From the NCBI RefSeq assembly GCF_026162425.1, contig NZ_JAOBQJ010000006.1, positions 171,186 through 235,185 of the forward strand: a DNA stretch of 64,000 nucleotides, given 5' to 3'. Within the stretch, counting starts at the first letter, position 1. The number at the start of each line of letters is the position of its first letter. The position numbers and the translations under genes are program-made. Under the pieces are notes generated by a model. The model saw nothing but the letters and a program-made list of their open reading frames with translations, ran no database searches and was not told the DNA's origin. Shown here one piece after another: positions 39,047 through 47,787 of this stretch. The stretch is from Flexivirga meconopsidis. GTDB taxonomy: Bacteria; Actinomycetota; Actinomycetes; Actinomycetales; Dermatophilaceae.

Positions 39047-40405
39047 TCACGCGGCCGTTCGGCTGTGGCCGGCCATGCGTCCCTCGGTGAGGTCCCAGGT
39101 GACACCGTCGGGGCGCACTTGTGCGGTGTAGCCTCGGCGGTGGACTTCTTGGTGGTGTCGGCAGCAGAGCATGGCGGAGTTCGTCAGGCTGGTTTCGCCG
39201 CCGGCCCACCACGGGGTCACATGATGGACCTCGCAAAAACCGGGTGGACGGTCGCAGCCGGGGAAGGTGCACCGGCCATCGCGTATGAGCACGGCCGCGC
39301 GTAACCCCTTGGTGACCAGGCGTTCTCGCCGGCCCACATCCAACGGCTGACTCGGCCCACCCAACACCGCCGGGATCAGCTCCGCGTCACACGCGGCCCG
39401 CCGGGCCGCTCCCGCGTCGAGCACGTCCCCGGTCGGGGTGGTTGCCCCGCCGATGCCGTCGGTGAGCGACTTGAGGTTCATGGTGAGCAGGATCGTCGCT
39501 GCGGACCCGACTGGGGCGTTGCCGGCGATCGCGACGCGCGCGCCCGCGGTGACGAGGTCCAGTAACGCGTCCGCTCGGCGTTTGCCCGGGGTGCGTTCAT
39601 CCCGCACGACCTCAGTACCGCGACCGGGATCCCCGCCACCGGTGGTGGCGGGTCGGGGTGCGGACCCGGCGGTGATCGCCGCCTTCACCACCGCAGCATT
39701 CGCCGGCGCCAACTCCGCCACCAACCGCGTCATCCCCGTGGCCGTGGTGCCCCAGGTCAGGGTTTCGACCTGCTCGAGTTTCGCGTCCTGCGCCGACAAC
39801 GCCTCCGATGCGTAGGTCGCCAAGATCTTCCGGGTCAACGCCTGCACACCACGCACACCCAGGCCCGGGTCCAGTTGCAGGAACCACGACAACACCTCAC
39901 CCCGGTCCGCGAACGGCACCACCGGCGCGACCTTGTCCGCATGGGTCAACGCGGCCCGCGCCGTCGACACCGTGCAGCTGCCCTGCGCGACCGCGGCCGC
40001 GATCACCGCGTTCTTCGGTTCCCGGCACGCCTCCGCCACCACCGCGATCGACTTCGCCTCCACCGGTTCGACCGGCACCCCAGCCGCCGCGGCGTGACGG
40101 CATACCCATTGGGTGGTGTTCGCCGCCGTCGAGGACGCAACCGTGCCCCGGTCCACCGCATCCGCGGTGACCACCGCGGCAACCTGAGCCGACCGCCCGT
40201 GCAGCCGCAACAACACTTGCGTCAACAACTCCACCTGTCCGTCGCCGAGCTGATGGACGACGTCCGGCACCTCGTCCAGCAACGCCGCAAGCTCCCGCAC
40301 CCGCTCCAGCACGACCGGACCTCGACCCGGCTCAACCGGCACCCGCGATGCCCCGTCCGGCACCTCCGGACGATCCGGCAGCGACACGGCACGATCGAGA
40401 GACAT
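39047..40405 (-). CDS. DUF222/HNH endonuclease-like protein (13E12 family)
   Basis: 452 aa. The long helical DUF222 domain (residues 30-330) is followed by an HNH nuclease motif: RDGRCTFPGCDRPPGFCEVHHVTPWWAGGETSLTNSAMLCCRHHQEVH, with Zn-binding Cys and the catalytic His-His. This family is highly repeated in mycobacteria and related genera and may derive from mobile DNA; no biological role is established. The region upstream (40440-40500) is AT-rich. Confidence 0.92.
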   Translation of the reverse strand: MSLDRAVSLPDRPEVPDGASRVPVEPGRGPVVLERVRELAALLDEVPDVVHQLGDGQVELLTQVLLRLHGRSAQVAAVVTADAVDRGTVASSTAANTTQWVCRHAAAAGVPVEPVEAKSIAVVAEACREPKNAVIAAAVAQGSCTVSTARAALTHADKVAPVVPFADRGEVLSWFLQLDPGLGVRGVQALTRKILATYASEALSAQDAKLEQVETLTWGTTATGMTRLVAELAPANAAVVKAAITAGSAPRPATTGGGDPGRGTEVVRDERTPGKRRADALLDLVTAGARVAIAGNAPVGSAATILLTMNLKSLTDGIGGATTPTGDVLDAGAARRAACDAELIPAVLGGPSQPLDVGRRERLVTKGLRAAVLIRDGRCTFPGCDRPPGFCEVHHVTPWWAGGETSLTNSAMLCCRHHQEVHRRGYTAQVRPDGVTWDLTEGRMAGHSRTAA

Positions 40406-40586
40406 GGACTCGAATCTCCTTCCGCCGCAGTAGTTTTCGTTGTTGCCAATATCATACTTGGCCCCACTGACAAGGCACCGGATTCAACCACGCCCCCGCA
40501 ACTCCAGGCACTCGAGCGCCTCAGCAAGCGCGAAGACCGCCGCGTTGACGGGGCAACAGCAGAACAACAGGCAAGCCGCACCTTGC

Positions 40587-40605
40587 CAAGGTGAGGCAAA
40601 CATGC
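40587..40605 (+). promoter_or_regulatory. Possible iron box (DtxR/IdeR-like) upstream of ferritin
   Basis: CAAGGTGAGGCAAACATGC matches the known DtxR/IdeR consensus TTAGGTTAGGCTAACCTAA at 12 of 19 positions, including the AGGT and AGGC-AAC core. It ends 37 nt before the ferritin ATG. In mycobacteria IdeR with iron activates bfrB through such sites. Weak on one copy alone. Confidence 0.4.
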
Positions 40606-40642
40606 CTGGCAACACCACTGTCCGTTGCCTAGGCTCAGGGGC

Positions 40643-41161
40643 ATGAAGATGAAGCCCGCCCTGGAGAAGAAGTTCAACGAGCAGATCACGCTCGAGTTCG
40701 AGTCGTCGATGGTCTACCGGCAACTCGCCATCGAGATGGAGGACGCCGATCTGCCGGGCATCGCCGCCTGGCTGCGGCACCAGGCGGACGAGGAGATCGT
40801 GCACGCCAACAAGTTCATCGACCACCTGAGCGACCGCGGCAACCACCCGGTCATCGGTGCGATCCCGGCACCGAAGGTGTCGGCGAAGAACGTCCTGCAG
40901 GTCTTCGAGGCCGCCCTGGCGCACGAGCGTCGGGTGTCGGAGTCGATCCGCGGCCTCTACACCGCCAGCGAGAAGGACAGCGACCTCGACTCACGCCCGC
41001 TGCTGCTGTGGTTCGTCAGCGAGCAGGTCGAGGAAGAGGCAACGGTCGACGAGATCATCGGTCGGGTCAAGCTGATCAACAATGACGGCCCGGGCCTGCT
41101 GCGCCTGGACGAGGACCTGGCGCAGCGTCCGGTGGCAACCACCGAGAACGCCGCCGGCTGA
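40643..41161 (+). CDS. bacterial non-heme ferritin
   Basis: 172 aa from ATG 40643 (a second ATG follows two codons later). Four-helix ferritin fold with ferroxidase ligands in ITLEFESSMVYRQLAIEMED (Glu), RHQADEEIVHANKF (ExxH) and VSEQVEEEATVDEIIG (second Glu pair). Stores iron as ferric mineral in a 24-mer and limits Fenton damage. No heme-binding Met of bacterioferritin is obvious. Confidence 0.93.
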   Translation: MKMKPALEKKFNEQITLEFESSMVYRQLAIEMEDADLPGIAAWLRHQADEEIVHANKFIDHLSDRGNHPVIGAIPAPKVSAKNVLQVFEAALAHERRVSESIRGLYTASEKDSDLDSRPLLLWFVSEQVEEEATVDEIIGRVKLINNDGPGLLRLDEDLAQRPVATTENAAG

Positions 41162-41179
41162 CCCGAAAGCCATTCTGCC

Positions 41180-41213
41180 AGCGGGGCATTCACCTTTTGG
41201 TGAATGCCCCGCT
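41180..41213. terminator. Bidirectional terminator between ferritin and the hydrolase
   Basis: AGCGGGGCATTCACC (41180-41194), loop TTTT, and the exact complement to 41213: a 15-bp perfect stem 18 nt after the ferritin stop and 2 nt after the stop of the opposing gene. Confidence 0.92.
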
Positions 41214-41215
41214 CG

Positions 41216-42025
41216 CTATGTCGCCACCACCTCGCGCAGGGCTGCGATCCATTCCAGCGGCTGGTCGAGGTGCAGGTCGTGACCGGCGCCGGCAATCGTC
41301 CTGACCCGTATGCCGGGCCGAGTCGCGACCATGCGCTCCACCTGCGCAGCATCCAGCAGACTGCGCTCGGCCAACACCAATTCCGTCGGCGCAGTGACCT
41401 TTTCCCAGGCCCGCCAGCGCGGCATGACCAGCACCGGGCGGATCGCTTCCACCAGCACGTCGGCATCCCACCGCGGAAGCAGGCCGCCCGGTCCGATCTC
41501 GAGCCCGTCGGCCCACGCCTGCGCTGCGGACGGCGTGCCGTCGAAGAAGTCGGCAAACTCGTCACGGTCGGCGAAGGGCACGGGCCAGCCGTGCAGCCAT
41601 CGACTCAGTCCGTCGAGGGCGTCGTCCTGCGCTCCGCCGACACCCGCCTCGACCATGACGAGTTTTCTTACCAATCCAGGGTTTTCGGCTGCAACCAGCA
41701 TCGCCGTGTGGCCACCCATCGACTGCCCGACCAGCGTGACCGGAGCTCCGACGCGCTCGAGGAGTGCCACGACGTCGCCGACATACGCATCCCGGGTGAC
41801 CTCGCGCGGTCGCCTCGTCGAACGGCCGTGACCGCGCTGGTCGAGCGCGACCAGTCGATGGGAGCCGCGGAGCGCCCGCATCGTGCCGGACCACTCCTCC
41901 GCGGTGCCCGCGAGTCCGTGCAGCAGCACGATCGCGTCGGGCCCGTCGCCCACATCGGCATACGCCAGCTCGACGTCTGCCCGCGAGAAGGTCTGCCATG
42001 CGCCGGCCTCGATCACGATCGGCAT
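41216..42025 (-). CDS. alpha/beta hydrolase
   Basis: 269 aa. VLLHGLAGTAEEWSG, LDQRGHGRS, nucleophile GQSMGGHTAML, late VLAERSLLDAAQ and GAGHDLHLDQPLEW give a complete Ser-Asp-His set. Similar to epoxide-hydrolase-like or esterase members; the substrate is unknown. It is divergent from the mutasome operon, so the LexA box at 42043-42058 lies 17 nt before its own start codon as well and might affect it. Confidence 0.88.
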   Translation of the reverse strand: MPIVIEAGAWQTFSRADVELAYADVGDGPDAIVLLHGLAGTAEEWSGTMRALRGSHRLVALDQRGHGRSTRRPREVTRDAYVGDVVALLERVGAPVTLVGQSMGGHTAMLVAAENPGLVRKLVMVEAGVGGAQDDALDGLSRWLHGWPVPFADRDEFADFFDGTPSAAQAWADGLEIGPGGLLPRWDADVLVEAIRPVLVMPRWRAWEKVTAPTELVLAERSLLDAAQVERMVATRPGIRVRTIAGAGHDLHLDQPLEWIAALREVVAT

Positions 42026-42042
42026 TCTCGCATTTGACTACT

Positions 42043-42058
42043 TCGAACACACGTTCGA
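42043..42058. promoter_or_regulatory. LexA (SOS) box
   Basis: TCGAACACACGTTCGA matches the mycobacterial/actinobacterial LexA consensus TCGAAC-N4-GTTCGA at every fixed position. It lies 11 nt before the imuA start and should make the imuA-imuB-dnaE2 operon DNA-damage inducible. Confidence 0.95.
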
Positions 42059-42069
42059 TCATAGTTCGT

Positions 42070-42678
42070 ATGGCGACCACTCCCACGGCCACCGTTGCCG
42101 AGCTGACCAAACTGCTCGCCCGCCATGACAGCGCACCGGTCACGGCGGGTGTGCCGGTGCACGAAGTGTTCGCCGACATCTTCCCGCACGGACTGCGCAG
42201 CGGCGCGGTCTACTCGCTGCGCGGCTCGATGACGGCCGCGCTCGCGCTGCTTGCCGGACCATCTCTCGCCGGCTCGTGGTGCGGGGTCGTCGGGGTGCCC
42301 GACCTGGGCGTCGAGGCCGCCGCCGAGTGGGGTGTGCAACTCGACCGCCTGGCCCTGGTGCCGCGTTTCGACCCCGCCGACTGGACCACGGTGATCGCCG
42401 CGCTGGCCGAAGTCACCGCGCTGGTCGTGGCCGCCCCGCCGGACCGCATCTCCCCCGGCGAGGTGTCCCGGCTGCTCGCCCGGTTGCGGACCAGTGGCAG
42501 CACCCTGGTCGTACTCGGCCCCTGGCCGCGCGCGGTCGCGGAGCTCACCGGTCAGGTCGTCGAATGGCGCGGGCTGCACCAGGGCCACGGCCATCTCAGT
42601 GCCGGGCGGGTGCGACTGGAGGTCACCGAACGTCATCGGCGGCGCCAGGCCGAGTTCGCGGTGCCGGTGCGGCCATGA
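42070..42678 (+). CDS. imuA: ImuA-like mutasome protein
   Basis: 202 aa from ATG 42070; the frame is open upstream but would cross the LexA box. RecA-like core remnant: VPVHEVFADIFPHGLRSGAVYSLRGSMTAALALLAG, GSWCGVVGVPDLGVEAAAEWGVQLDRLALVP, and RISPGEVSRLLARLRTSGSTLVVLG. No Walker A lysine is visible, as in actinobacterial ImuA'. It works with ImuB and DnaE2 in SOS translesion synthesis. The stop overlaps the imuB start (ATGA). Confidence 0.92.
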   Translation: MATTPTATVAELTKLLARHDSAPVTAGVPVHEVFADIFPHGLRSGAVYSLRGSMTAALALLAGPSLAGSWCGVVGVPDLGVEAAAEWGVQLDRLALVPRFDPADWTTVIAALAEVTALVVAAPPDRISPGEVSRLLARLRTSGSTLVVLGPWPRAVAELTGQVVEWRGLHQGHGHLSAGRVRLEVTERHRRRQAEFAVPVRP

Positions 42679-44261
42679 TCGGGCCCGACCCGCTGCGGGT
42701 GCTCATGCTGTGGTGCCCCGACTGGCCAGTGCTGGCGGTGCAGTTGACCCAAGGCGTCCCGCACGACGCGCCACTGGCGCTGGTCGACCGCGGTCTGGTC
42801 GTGGCCCGTTCGGCCGCCGCCGCGGCCGAAGGAGTCGAGACCGGGCTGCGCATCCGCCAGGCGCAACATCGTTGCCCCGACCTGATCGTGCTGCCTCACG
42901 ACCCGATCGCCGAGGCCCGCGCCTTCGAGCCGATGCTGCACGCCGTCGAGGAGAAGATCCCGGATGTGCAGGTGATCCGGCCCGGCCTAGCCGCCGTCCG
43001 CGCCAAGGGCGCCGCCCGGTTCTACGGCGGAGAGGAGTCGGCCGCTCGTGCCTTGCTCGACCACGTGCGATCCCACGCCAAGGGTGAGTTGCGCCTGTCC
43101 GTGGACCTGCGAGGCGCAGTCGCCGACGGCTTCTTCACTGCCGAGCACGCCGCCTATGCGACCACTCCCGGGCGCCCGATCCGGCTGATCCCACCAGGCG
43201 CTTCCACCCATTTCCTCGCCGGACTTTCGGTGACCACCGTGAGCGACAAACGCACTGCAAACCTGTTGCAACGCATGGGCATTCGCACCTTGCGAGATCT
43301 TGCCGATCTCCCCCGCGAGCAGGTGCACGCCCGCTTCGGCGCCGCCGGCCTGCACGCCCACCAACTCGCTCACGGCGAGGACTCACCCACTCTCAGCCCC
43401 CGCACTCTGCCACCCGACCTCGGTATGTCGGTGACCTTCGACCCACCCGCTGTCCATCTTGAGCAGATCGTCGCCCAATGCGAGCCGGCGGCGACCGGCT
43501 TCGTCGAGACCCTGACCCGGGCTTCGTTGATCTGCACCGAAATCCGAGTGACCGTGCAAGTCGAGCCGGGCACCCTGCTGGAGCAGCAATGGCGCCACCC
43601 ATGGCAGTTCGGCCGCGCCGAGGTGCTCGACCGGGTGCGTTGGCAGCTGGAGGATCTGGCCGCGGATGCCGTCACCGTCGACGACGACGGTCTGCCCGCA
43701 GCGGTGCTCGCGGTGCACGTCATGCCCGAATCCCTCGACAGCACAGCGCATCACGCAACTGCTCTCTGGGGCGACCGACCGGATGAGAAGGTCGAGCATG
43801 CCCTCACCGGGCTGCAACATCGACTGGGCCACGAGGGCGTGCTCACCAGCGCGGTCGCCGGAGGCCGGCTGTTGCACGAGCGACGGGTGCTGCGACCGTG
43901 GGGTGACGCGCTGCCGACCACCCGCGAGCGCCGACTCGAACAACCCTGGCCGGGGACCGTGCCCGGCCCGGCACCGCCGACCGTTTTCAGCCAGGCCCGT
44001 CAAGCGCAGGTGACCACCGAACACGGCGCCCCGATCACCGTCGACGACCGGGGAGGGGTCAGCGGAGCTCCTGCATGGCTGCACCTGCCCGATGACGGGC
44101 GGCGCCGCATCACCGCCTGGGCCGGCCCTTGGCCGGTGCGGCAGCGGTGGTGGCGAAAACAACGCGACATCAACAGGTTTCAGCTCATCGACAACCAGTC
44201 CACGGCGTGGTTGGCACTCACCGAAGGCAGTTCGTGGTGGATCGAGGCACGCTATGACTGA
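42675..44261 (+). CDS. imuB: ImuB, Y-family polymerase-like mutasome hub
   Basis: 528 aa from ATG 42675. Y-family fold (LMLWCPDWPVLAVQLTQ, LALVDRGLVVARSAAAAAEGVETGLRIRQAQHRCPDL) in which the catalytic acidic residue of the first motif is absent (CPDWP), marking the inactive ImuB class. It includes the little-finger region and a C-terminal extension (RDINRFQLIDNQSTAWLAL) that binds ImuA and DnaE2. ImuB carries the beta-clamp contact that recruits DnaE2. Confidence 0.94.
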   Translation: MIGPDPLRVLMLWCPDWPVLAVQLTQGVPHDAPLALVDRGLVVARSAAAAAEGVETGLRIRQAQHRCPDLIVLPHDPIAEARAFEPMLHAVEEKIPDVQVIRPGLAAVRAKGAARFYGGEESAARALLDHVRSHAKGELRLSVDLRGAVADGFFTAEHAAYATTPGRPIRLIPPGASTHFLAGLSVTTVSDKRTANLLQRMGIRTLRDLADLPREQVHARFGAAGLHAHQLAHGEDSPTLSPRTLPPDLGMSVTFDPPAVHLEQIVAQCEPAATGFVETLTRASLICTEIRVTVQVEPGTLLEQQWRHPWQFGRAEVLDRVRWQLEDLAADAVTVDDDGLPAAVLAVHVMPESLDSTAHHATALWGDRPDEKVEHALTGLQHRLGHEGVLTSAVAGGRLLHERRVLRPWGDALPTTRERRLEQPWPGTVPGPAPPTVFSQARQAQVTTEHGAPITVDDRGGVSGAPAWLHLPDDGRRRITAWAGPWPVRQRWWRKQRDINRFQLIDNQSTAWLALTEGSSWWIEARYD

Positions 44262-44276
44262 CGCACGGCGGCACTG

Positions 44277-47200
44277 ATGGGCTGGAGCAATCCGGCCATC
44301 CCCTGGTCGCAGCTGGAGCAGGCGCTGTCCCACGGGATACGCCCGGAAGACCGGACCGTGCGTGGGCAGCCAGCCGACGGCGGTGACGGGCCGGTCTTCT
44401 CACGCAAGCGAAAGCCCTTCCAACCGGCCGATTTCGACGTCGAGCCCGGACCGGTCGTGCCCTACGCCGAGTTGCACGCACACTCGCACTACAGCTTCCT
44501 CGACGGTGCCGCCGCCCCAGAGGACCTGGTCACCGAGGCGGCCCGACTGCGGCTGCACGGACTCGCGATCACCGATCACGACGGCCTCTACGGCATCGTC
44601 CGTATGGCGGAAGCCGCCGAAAGCTACGGCCTGGCAACGGTGTATGGCGCAGAGCTCTCCCTCGGGCTGACCGCTCCGCAGAACGGCATGGCCGACCCCG
44701 ACGGCACGCACCTATTGGTGCTCGCCCGCCGCGAGGAGGGCTACCGCCGGCTGGCCCGCGCGATCACCGAGGCGCAGCTCGCCGACACCGCGGAGAAGGG
44801 CCGCCCGGTCTACGATCTGGACGCTCTCGCCGAGGAGGCGGACGGTCACTGGGTGGTGCTCACCGGTTGCCGCAAGGGCAGCGTGCCGCACGCCCTGCGC
44901 ACCCGCGGTGCCGAAGCAGCAACCGCCGAATTACGACGACTGCAAGGGCTTTTCGGCAAGGCGAACGTCTACGTCGAGCTGACCGACCATGGCGACCCGG
45001 GCGACAGCAGCCGGTGTGATCAGCTTGCCGCAGTGGCCGCGGCCGCCGGCGCCGAGGTCGTCGCCACCAATGCAGTGCACTATGCGACGCCCACGCAGTA
45101 TCCGTTGTCCACCGCGTTGGCGGCTGTCCGCTCGCGGCGCAGCCTGGAAGAGCTCGACGGCTGGCTGCCGGGCCACTCCGGCGCTCACGTGCGCAGCGGC
45201 GCGGAGATGGCGGCGCGGTTCGGCCGCTTCCCCGGAGCGGTGCAGCGCACGGTCGAGCTCGCCGACGAGCTGAGTTTCAGTCTGCGCGCAGCCTCTCCGC
45301 GACTGCCGCGGCAGGAGGTGCCCGACGGGCACACCCCGATGAGCTACCTGCGGGCAATCACCATGCAGCGTGCGCCGGAGCGTTATCCGGCGGACAACCA
45401 TGCGGCATACGCCCGGCTCGAACGAGAGCTGAATGTCATTGAGAAGAAAGACTTTCCGGGATATTTCCTGATCGTCCACGAGATCGTCGAGTTTGCCCGC
45501 AGCCAGGGCATCCTGTGTCAGGGTCGTGGCTCGGCGGCGGCCTCGGCCGTGTGTTACGTGCTCGGCATCACCGTGATCGATCCCATCTACTACGAGCTGC
45601 CCTTCGAGCGTTTCCTGTCCGAGCTGCGTGAGGAAGCGCCCGACATCGACGTCGACTTCGACTCCCGCCGGCGCGAGGAGGTCATCCAGCACGTCTACCG
45701 CACGTACGGCAGACGCAACGCCGCCCAGGTCGCCAACGTCGTCACCTACCGTCCAAAGAACGCCGTTCGTGACATGGCCAAGGCACTCGGCGCGAGCCAG
45801 GGGCAGCAGGATGCCTGGTCCCGGCAGGTGGAGCGGTGGGGTGCGGAGATCTCCAGCCAGGATCACGACATACCCGCTCCCGTCATCGAGCTGGCACGCC
45901 AGGTGCTGAGCTATCCACGGCACCTCGGCATCCACTCCGGCGGCATGGTGCTCACCGACCGGCCGGTGGGCGAGGTATGCCCGATCGAGCATGCTCGGAT
46001 GGTGGATCGCACTGTCCTGCAATGGGATAAGGACGATTGCGCCTGGATGGGACTGGTGAAGTTCGACCTGCTCGGACTCGGCATGCTGGCCGCTCTGCAG
46101 CACACCTTCGACCTGGTCGAGCAGCACCTCGGCGAGCGTTGGCGCATCGAGACGATCCCCAAGGAGGAGCCCGGCGTCTACGACATGCTGTGCCGCGCCG
46201 ACTCGATCGGGGTGTTCCAGGTCGAGAGCCGCGCCCAGATGGGCACCCTTCCCCGGCTCAAGCCGCGCAGCTTCTACGACCTCGCGGTCGAGATCGGGCT
46301 GATCCGGCCCGGCCCGATCCAGGGCGGCGCGGTCCACCCCTACATCCGGCGACGCACCGGCAAGGAGGACATCACCTACCCGCACCCCCTGGTCGAGCCG
46401 GTGCTCGAGCGCACCCTCGGGGTGCCGCTCTTCCAGGAGCAGCTGATGCAGATGGCGATCGCGGTGGGCGACTGCAGCTCGACCGACGCCGATCTGCTGC
46501 GCCGGGCGATGGGCTCCAAGCGCGGCGTCGAACGCATCGACCGGCTGCGCGACAAGCTTTACGCAGGTATGGCGCGCAACGGCATCACCGACGAGCTCGC
46601 CGACGAGATCTACACCAAGATCGAGGCGTTCGCCAACTTCGGTTTCGCCGAGTCGCACGCGCTCAGTTTCGCGGTGCTCGTCTACGCCAGCTCATGGCTC
46701 AAATTGCATTACCCCGCAGCGTTTCTCGCCGGCCTGCTGCGCTCCCAGCCGATGGGTTTCTACTCGCCACAGACACTCACCGGAGACGCCCGGCGGCACG
46801 GCGTCTCGGTGCGCTCCCCCGACATACATCGCTCCAATGTGTATGCCGACCTCGAGCCGGAGCAGCCCGGCGGATCGATGACCGCGGGCGGCCGCGAGGA
46901 GTGCCTGCACGACAACCCCGGCAAGGTGCCCGACTTCGATGCCGCCGCGCCGGCCGACTGGCAGGACCATCGGCGCGACTGGCCGTGTGCGGTGCGGCTC
47001 GGGTTGTCCGACATCACCGCACTCGGCGAGGCCGCCGCGGAGCGCATCGTGCAGCAACGTGAGGCGTCCGGGCCGTTCCGCGACCTGGCCGACCTGGCAC
47101 GCCGGGCAGAGCTGAACACCGAGCAAATGGAGGCTCTTTCGCTGTCCGGGGCACTCGACAGCATCTCCGGGTCGCGCCGCGACGCGCTATGGCAGTCGGC

Positions 47201-47687
47201 CGAGGCTGCGTCGATCCGGGGCAACCAGCTGGAAGTGCGGGTGCCCTACCAGCCACCGTTGCTGCCCGAGTTGAGCATCGGCGAGCTGCTCGTGCACGAC
47301 CTTCAGGCGACCGGCATCAGCCCGCAGGACCACCCGATGCGTCATACCCGAGCCGACCTGGACGCCCGTGGAGTGCTGCCCATCACGCAGCTGCGGCACT
47401 TCGAGACCGGTCGGCGGGTGCACGTGGGTGGGGTCGTCACGCACCGCCAGCGTCCGGCGACCGCAGGCGGCATCACCTTCGTCAACCTGGAGGACGAGAC
47501 CGGCATCCTCAATGTCATCGTGTCGCGCGGTGTGTGGCACCGCTACCGGCGCATCGCCCGGTCCGCGCCGGCCATGGTGGTGCGCGGCGTGCTGGAACGC
47601 TCCGAGGACGGCGTGATCAACCTGGTCGCCGACCGGCTCGAACACCTCACCATCCACGTGCAGGTCAGGTCGCGTGACTTCCAGTGA
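44277..47687 (+). CDS. dnaE2: error-prone DNA polymerase III alpha subunit
   Basis: 1136 aa. PHP domain first (YAELHAHSHYSFLDGAAAPEDLV, ITDHDGLYG), then the C-family palm with GRGSAAASAVCYVLGIT and the catalytic aspartates in APDIDVDFDSRRREEVI near residue 456, the third in the later palm segment. It ends with an OB-fold (VGGVVTHRQRPATAGGITFVNLEDETG). Lacks a replicative C-terminal extension, as DnaE2 does. The translesion polymerase of the SOS mutasome, responsible for induced mutagenesis. It follows imuB by 15 nt. Confidence 0.96.
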   Translation: MGWSNPAIPWSQLEQALSHGIRPEDRTVRGQPADGGDGPVFSRKRKPFQPADFDVEPGPVVPYAELHAHSHYSFLDGAAAPEDLVTEAARLRLHGLAITDHDGLYGIVRMAEAAESYGLATVYGAELSLGLTAPQNGMADPDGTHLLVLARREEGYRRLARAITEAQLADTAEKGRPVYDLDALAEEADGHWVVLTGCRKGSVPHALRTRGAEAATAELRRLQGLFGKANVYVELTDHGDPGDSSRCDQLAAVAAAAGAEVVATNAVHYATPTQYPLSTALAAVRSRRSLEELDGWLPGHSGAHVRSGAEMAARFGRFPGAVQRTVELADELSFSLRAASPRLPRQEVPDGHTPMSYLRAITMQRAPERYPADNHAAYARLERELNVIEKKDFPGYFLIVHEIVEFARSQGILCQGRGSAAASAVCYVLGITVIDPIYYELPFERFLSELREEAPDIDVDFDSRRREEVIQHVYRTYGRRNAAQVANVVTYRPKNAVRDMAKALGASQGQQDAWSRQVERWGAEISSQDHDIPAPVIELARQVLSYPRHLGIHSGGMVLTDRPVGEVCPIEHARMVDRTVLQWDKDDCAWMGLVKFDLLGLGMLAALQHTFDLVEQHLGERWRIETIPKEEPGVYDMLCRADSIGVFQVESRAQMGTLPRLKPRSFYDLAVEIGLIRPGPIQGGAVHPYIRRRTGKEDITYPHPLVEPVLERTLGVPLFQEQLMQMAIAVGDCSSTDADLLRRAMGSKRGVERIDRLRDKLYAGMARNGITDELADEIYTKIEAFANFGFAESHALSFAVLVYASSWLKLHYPAAFLAGLLRSQPMGFYSPQTLTGDARRHGVSVRSPDIHRSNVYADLEPEQPGGSMTAGGREECLHDNPGKVPDFDAAAPADWQDHRRDWPCAVRLGLSDITALGEAAAERIVQQREASGPFRDLADLARRAELNTEQMEALSLSGALDSISGSRRDALWQSAEAASIRGNQLEVRVPYQPPLLPELSIGELLVHDLQATGISPQDHPMRHTRADLDARGVLPITQLRHFETGRRVHVGGVVTHRQRPATAGGITFVNLEDETGILNVIVSRGVWHRYRRIARSAPAMVVRGVLERSEDGVINLVADRLEHLTIHVQVRSRDFQ

Positions 47688-47730
47688 CTCGCGCGGCCCG
47701 CAGTGACAGATCCGGCACGCACTATTGACT

Positions 47731-47756
47731 TGACCGTAACCAGAGGCGTTACCGTC
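47731..47756 (+). promoter_or_regulatory. TTGAC-like promoter element with GTAAC dyad
   Basis: TTGACC (47730-47735) is followed by GTAAC (47736-47740) and its inverted match GTTAC (47748-47752). A dyad placed just downstream of a -35-like hexamer recalls MerR-controlled promoters. It precedes the Tat-exported hydrolase gene; no regulator gene is next to it. Confidence 0.45.
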
Positions 47757-47787
47757 GTTGACAGCCGACACGACATCTGGAGGGCTC

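Noticed and set aside
39047..40405. Homing endonuclease or active mobile element
   Set aside because: The DUF222/HNH gene has no inverted repeats, target duplications or integrase nearby.
44931..46658. 575-codon open frame opposite dnaE2
   Set aside because: Antisense shadow; DnaE2 motifs are continuous on the plus strand.
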